DNA of 64,000 nt from Pinguiococcus pyrenoidosus (Eukaryota; Sar; Pinguiophyceae; Pinguiochrysidales; Pinguiochrysidaceae): NCBI GenBank assembly GCA_019677205.1, contig JAAMXY010000262.1, positions 1 to 64,000 on the forward strand, given 5' to 3'. Under the pieces are notes generated by a model. The model was given only the letters and a program-made list of their open reading frames with translations. It made no database searches and had not been told where the DNA came from. Below are positions 62,611-64,000 of the stretch, piece after piece; position 1 is the stretch's first letter, and every line of letters starts with the position of its first letter. Both the position numbers and the translations under genes were made by a program.

Positions 62611-63852
62611 CTACAGCTCATCCGAAACGCCGAAGAAAGCTGCGATGGGTGCCCGTGCCGGCGTGAGCTGCTCGGACGGCAGAGAGAAGAGCTTCTCTAG
62701 ATACTCGCGAATTCTATGAGCGAGCTCGTGGTTGGCGCTCGCCCCGCCGCAACGAAAGCAAGAGCTTCTAATCGACGACGGCAGCTCGGGGAGCGAGTCG
62801 GCCTCCGTCAGGGTCGCGGAGACGATCGTGTCCATCTGCTGGAAGTCCGGATAGGAGTGCGTCACCGAGATGTACTCGGTCTGCAGCTGCTCGTTCGTCA
62901 AAAAGCGACACAGCGACGACGGCAGCATCACCTCGAAGCTATCGCTCTGGTGGCTGAAGCACCCGTTCACCACGGGAATGACGCGGATGTTCTCCAGCGC
63001 CGAGGTAAGCTTGGCGCCCGAGAGGATCGTCGCGGTGGTCACGTCGAACGAGGAGCCGACGGAGGTTCCGGGATCCGGCACGCTGCCCGTGTGCAACGCC
63101 GGGTCGGCGAAAGGAGACATCACCGGTTCCGCCTCGCCTTGCCGCGTCTGGCTCGTCGCTGCGAGCGGCGCTTTGGCGGAAACCGGCGTGGACGCCTCTG
63201 TCAGCGGAGGCGCCGACGAACCTGCATCCCCGCTGGGCCTTGTCACTACGTCCGTGTCGTCCTGGCGCAGTGGCATCACCGCCGGCACCGGCTCCAGCAC
63301 GACGCGATCCTTCTTCTGCTGCGGCTGCTGCTGCTGTGGCGGCTGCGGCTCTTGCGGTTGCGGCTGCTGCGGCTCTTGCTGTGCCACCTGCGCCGCCCGC
63401 TGCGGCGTGGCTAGCGCGGTGGCTGGCGCGGTGGCCGGCGCTGGAGCTGCTGTGGGCGTCGGCGTCACGGTGGTTTCCTCAGCAGCCTCCACGCGCTTCT
63501 CCTCGTCATCGTCCGGCTCCGCCTTGAGCTCCTGCTCGGACGGCACGGGCACCAGCGCCGCTGCGGCGGCCGTTCGGTCCTCCTCGGCCTTGGGCGTCTC
63601 CGGGACGCCGGGCTTCACGGGCGCCAGCGGCTCCCGATCGCTCTCGCTGGTCACCTCGGTGTCTGCGGAATCCGTCTGCGCCACCTGCGGCTTCTTCTTC
63701 TTCTTGCCGCTGAAGAAGCCATGCGCGCCAGTCATGCGCGCTGCGGACTTGCGGATCGAGCGGAAGGGCTTCGACTTCTTCTGGCGCCGCTCCGGCGTCA
63801 CCGGCGCCTCTGAGGACGCGGACGACGCCGCGGACAGCCGATTCGCGTCCAT
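62611..63852 (-). CDS. Putative PX-domain (sorting-nexin-like) protein with disordered Gln/Pro-rich N-terminus
   Basis: Single-exon frame of 413 residues from ATG 63852. Residues 1-280 are low-complexity: a basic stretch with KKKKK, an acidic stretch, Ala/Thr/Pro runs and a Gln/Pro repeat. The last ~130 residues look folded: TSALENIRVIPVVNGC, then DSFEVMLPSSLCRFLTNEQLQTEYISVTHSYPDFQQMDTIV, LPELPSS and HELAHRIREYLEKLFSLPSEQL...IAAFFGV. The order Y-x-DF, then LPxLP, then a helix with R..L..FL..L and a terminal F-x-FFG/L resembles a PX phosphoinositide-binding domain. This is a pattern-level inference; a profile search is needed before relying on it. Confidence 0.5.
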   Translation of the reverse strand: MDANRLSAASSASSEAPVTPERRQKKSKPFRSIRKSAARMTGAHGFFSGKKKKKPQVAQTDSADTEVTSESDREPLAPVKPGVPETPKAEEDRTAAAAALVPVPSEQELKAEPDDDEEKRVEAAEETTVTPTPTAAPAPATAPATALATPQRAAQVAQQEPQQPQPQEPQPPQQQQPQQKKDRVVLEPVPAVMPLRQDDTDVVTRPSGDAGSSAPPLTEASTPVSAKAPLAATSQTRQGEAEPVMSPFADPALHTGSVPDPGTSVGSSFDVTTATILSGAKLTSALENIRVIPVVNGCFSHQSDSFEVMLPSSLCRFLTNEQLQTEYISVTHSYPDFQQMDTIVSATLTEADSLPELPSSIRSSCFRCGGASANHELAHRIREYLEKLFSLPSEQLTPARAPIAAFFGVSDEL

Positions 63853-64000
63853 CTGGGCAAGCGGCTCGGTCGCAGCGTCTTTACAGCTCGAGAGTCGAGC
63901 GCTGAACCGAACGGCGCAAAGTGGGTAGATCCGCCGCTCACCTCAATCTCGCTAAGCGATTCGCTTTGCGCAGCTCCGGGCGGATGGACCAATCTCCGCG
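63853..64000. other. Upstream flank of PX-like gene, window end
   Basis: 148 nt of presumed 5' UTR and promoter. Nothing further can be called. Confidence 0.4.

Overview
This is a gene-dense, GC-rich nuclear segment from a microbial eukaryote. Spliceosomal introns are short, mostly 60-90 nt, with GT..AG borders and donors such as GTGAG, GTACG, GTGCG and GTAAG. Nuclear genes for mitochondrial complex I subunits, a trithorax-type SET protein, NC2-beta and casein kinase 2 beta exclude a prokaryote or an organelle. The bZIP protein continues directly from its zipper into a PAS-like stretch. Together with strict strand alternation of neighbouring genes, this makes a stramenopile alga or relative my best guess, but that is inference and not proven here.

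Layout, left to right (exon borders were rebuilt by reading frame, splice sites and family resemblance): partial SAMHD1-like HD phosphohydrolase (+); organelle-targeted RsmE-type rRNA methyltransferase (-); SPB1 rRNA methyltransferase (+); TELO2 (-); secreted, membrane-anchored GH43-like beta-propeller (-); PRC1/MAP65/Ase1 (+); DR1/NC2-beta (-); trithorax-like bromodomain-PHD-FYR-SET methyltransferase (-); CK2 beta (+); NOP16 (-); a 2506-residue soluble-adenylyl-cyclase/phosphodiesterase fusion (+); an uncharacterised acidic-tail protein (-); bZIP-PAS factor (+); NTAQ1 (-); Sds3-like Sin3/HDAC subunit (+); MAPKKK (-); glucosidase II beta-like protein (+); aldo/keto reductase (-); phytochelatin synthase (+); NDUFS3 (-); NDUFS7 (+); ABCE1 (-); cyclin-Y-like protein (+); putative PX-domain protein (-).

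Of 23 neighbouring gene pairs, 21 lie on opposite strands. The segment is therefore a chain of head-to-head and tail-to-tail pairs. Two head-to-head pairs are functionally matched: the two rRNA methyltransferases (RsmE-like/SPB1) and two complex I subunits (NDUFS3/NDUFS7). Several promoter-side spacers hold AT-rich islands. Several tail-to-tail spacers and a few introns hold simple repeats.

The most unusual single gene is the intronless 28560-36080 gene. It joins both catalytic halves of a sAC-type cyclase, a P-loop NTPase module, PH, C2 and GYF modules and a complete class I cyclic-nucleotide phosphodiesterase, so cAMP synthesis and destruction would sit in one polypeptide. One small assembly gap (16 N) lies at 10763-10778. 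I found no tRNA, rRNA, CRISPR array, transposon or viral element.
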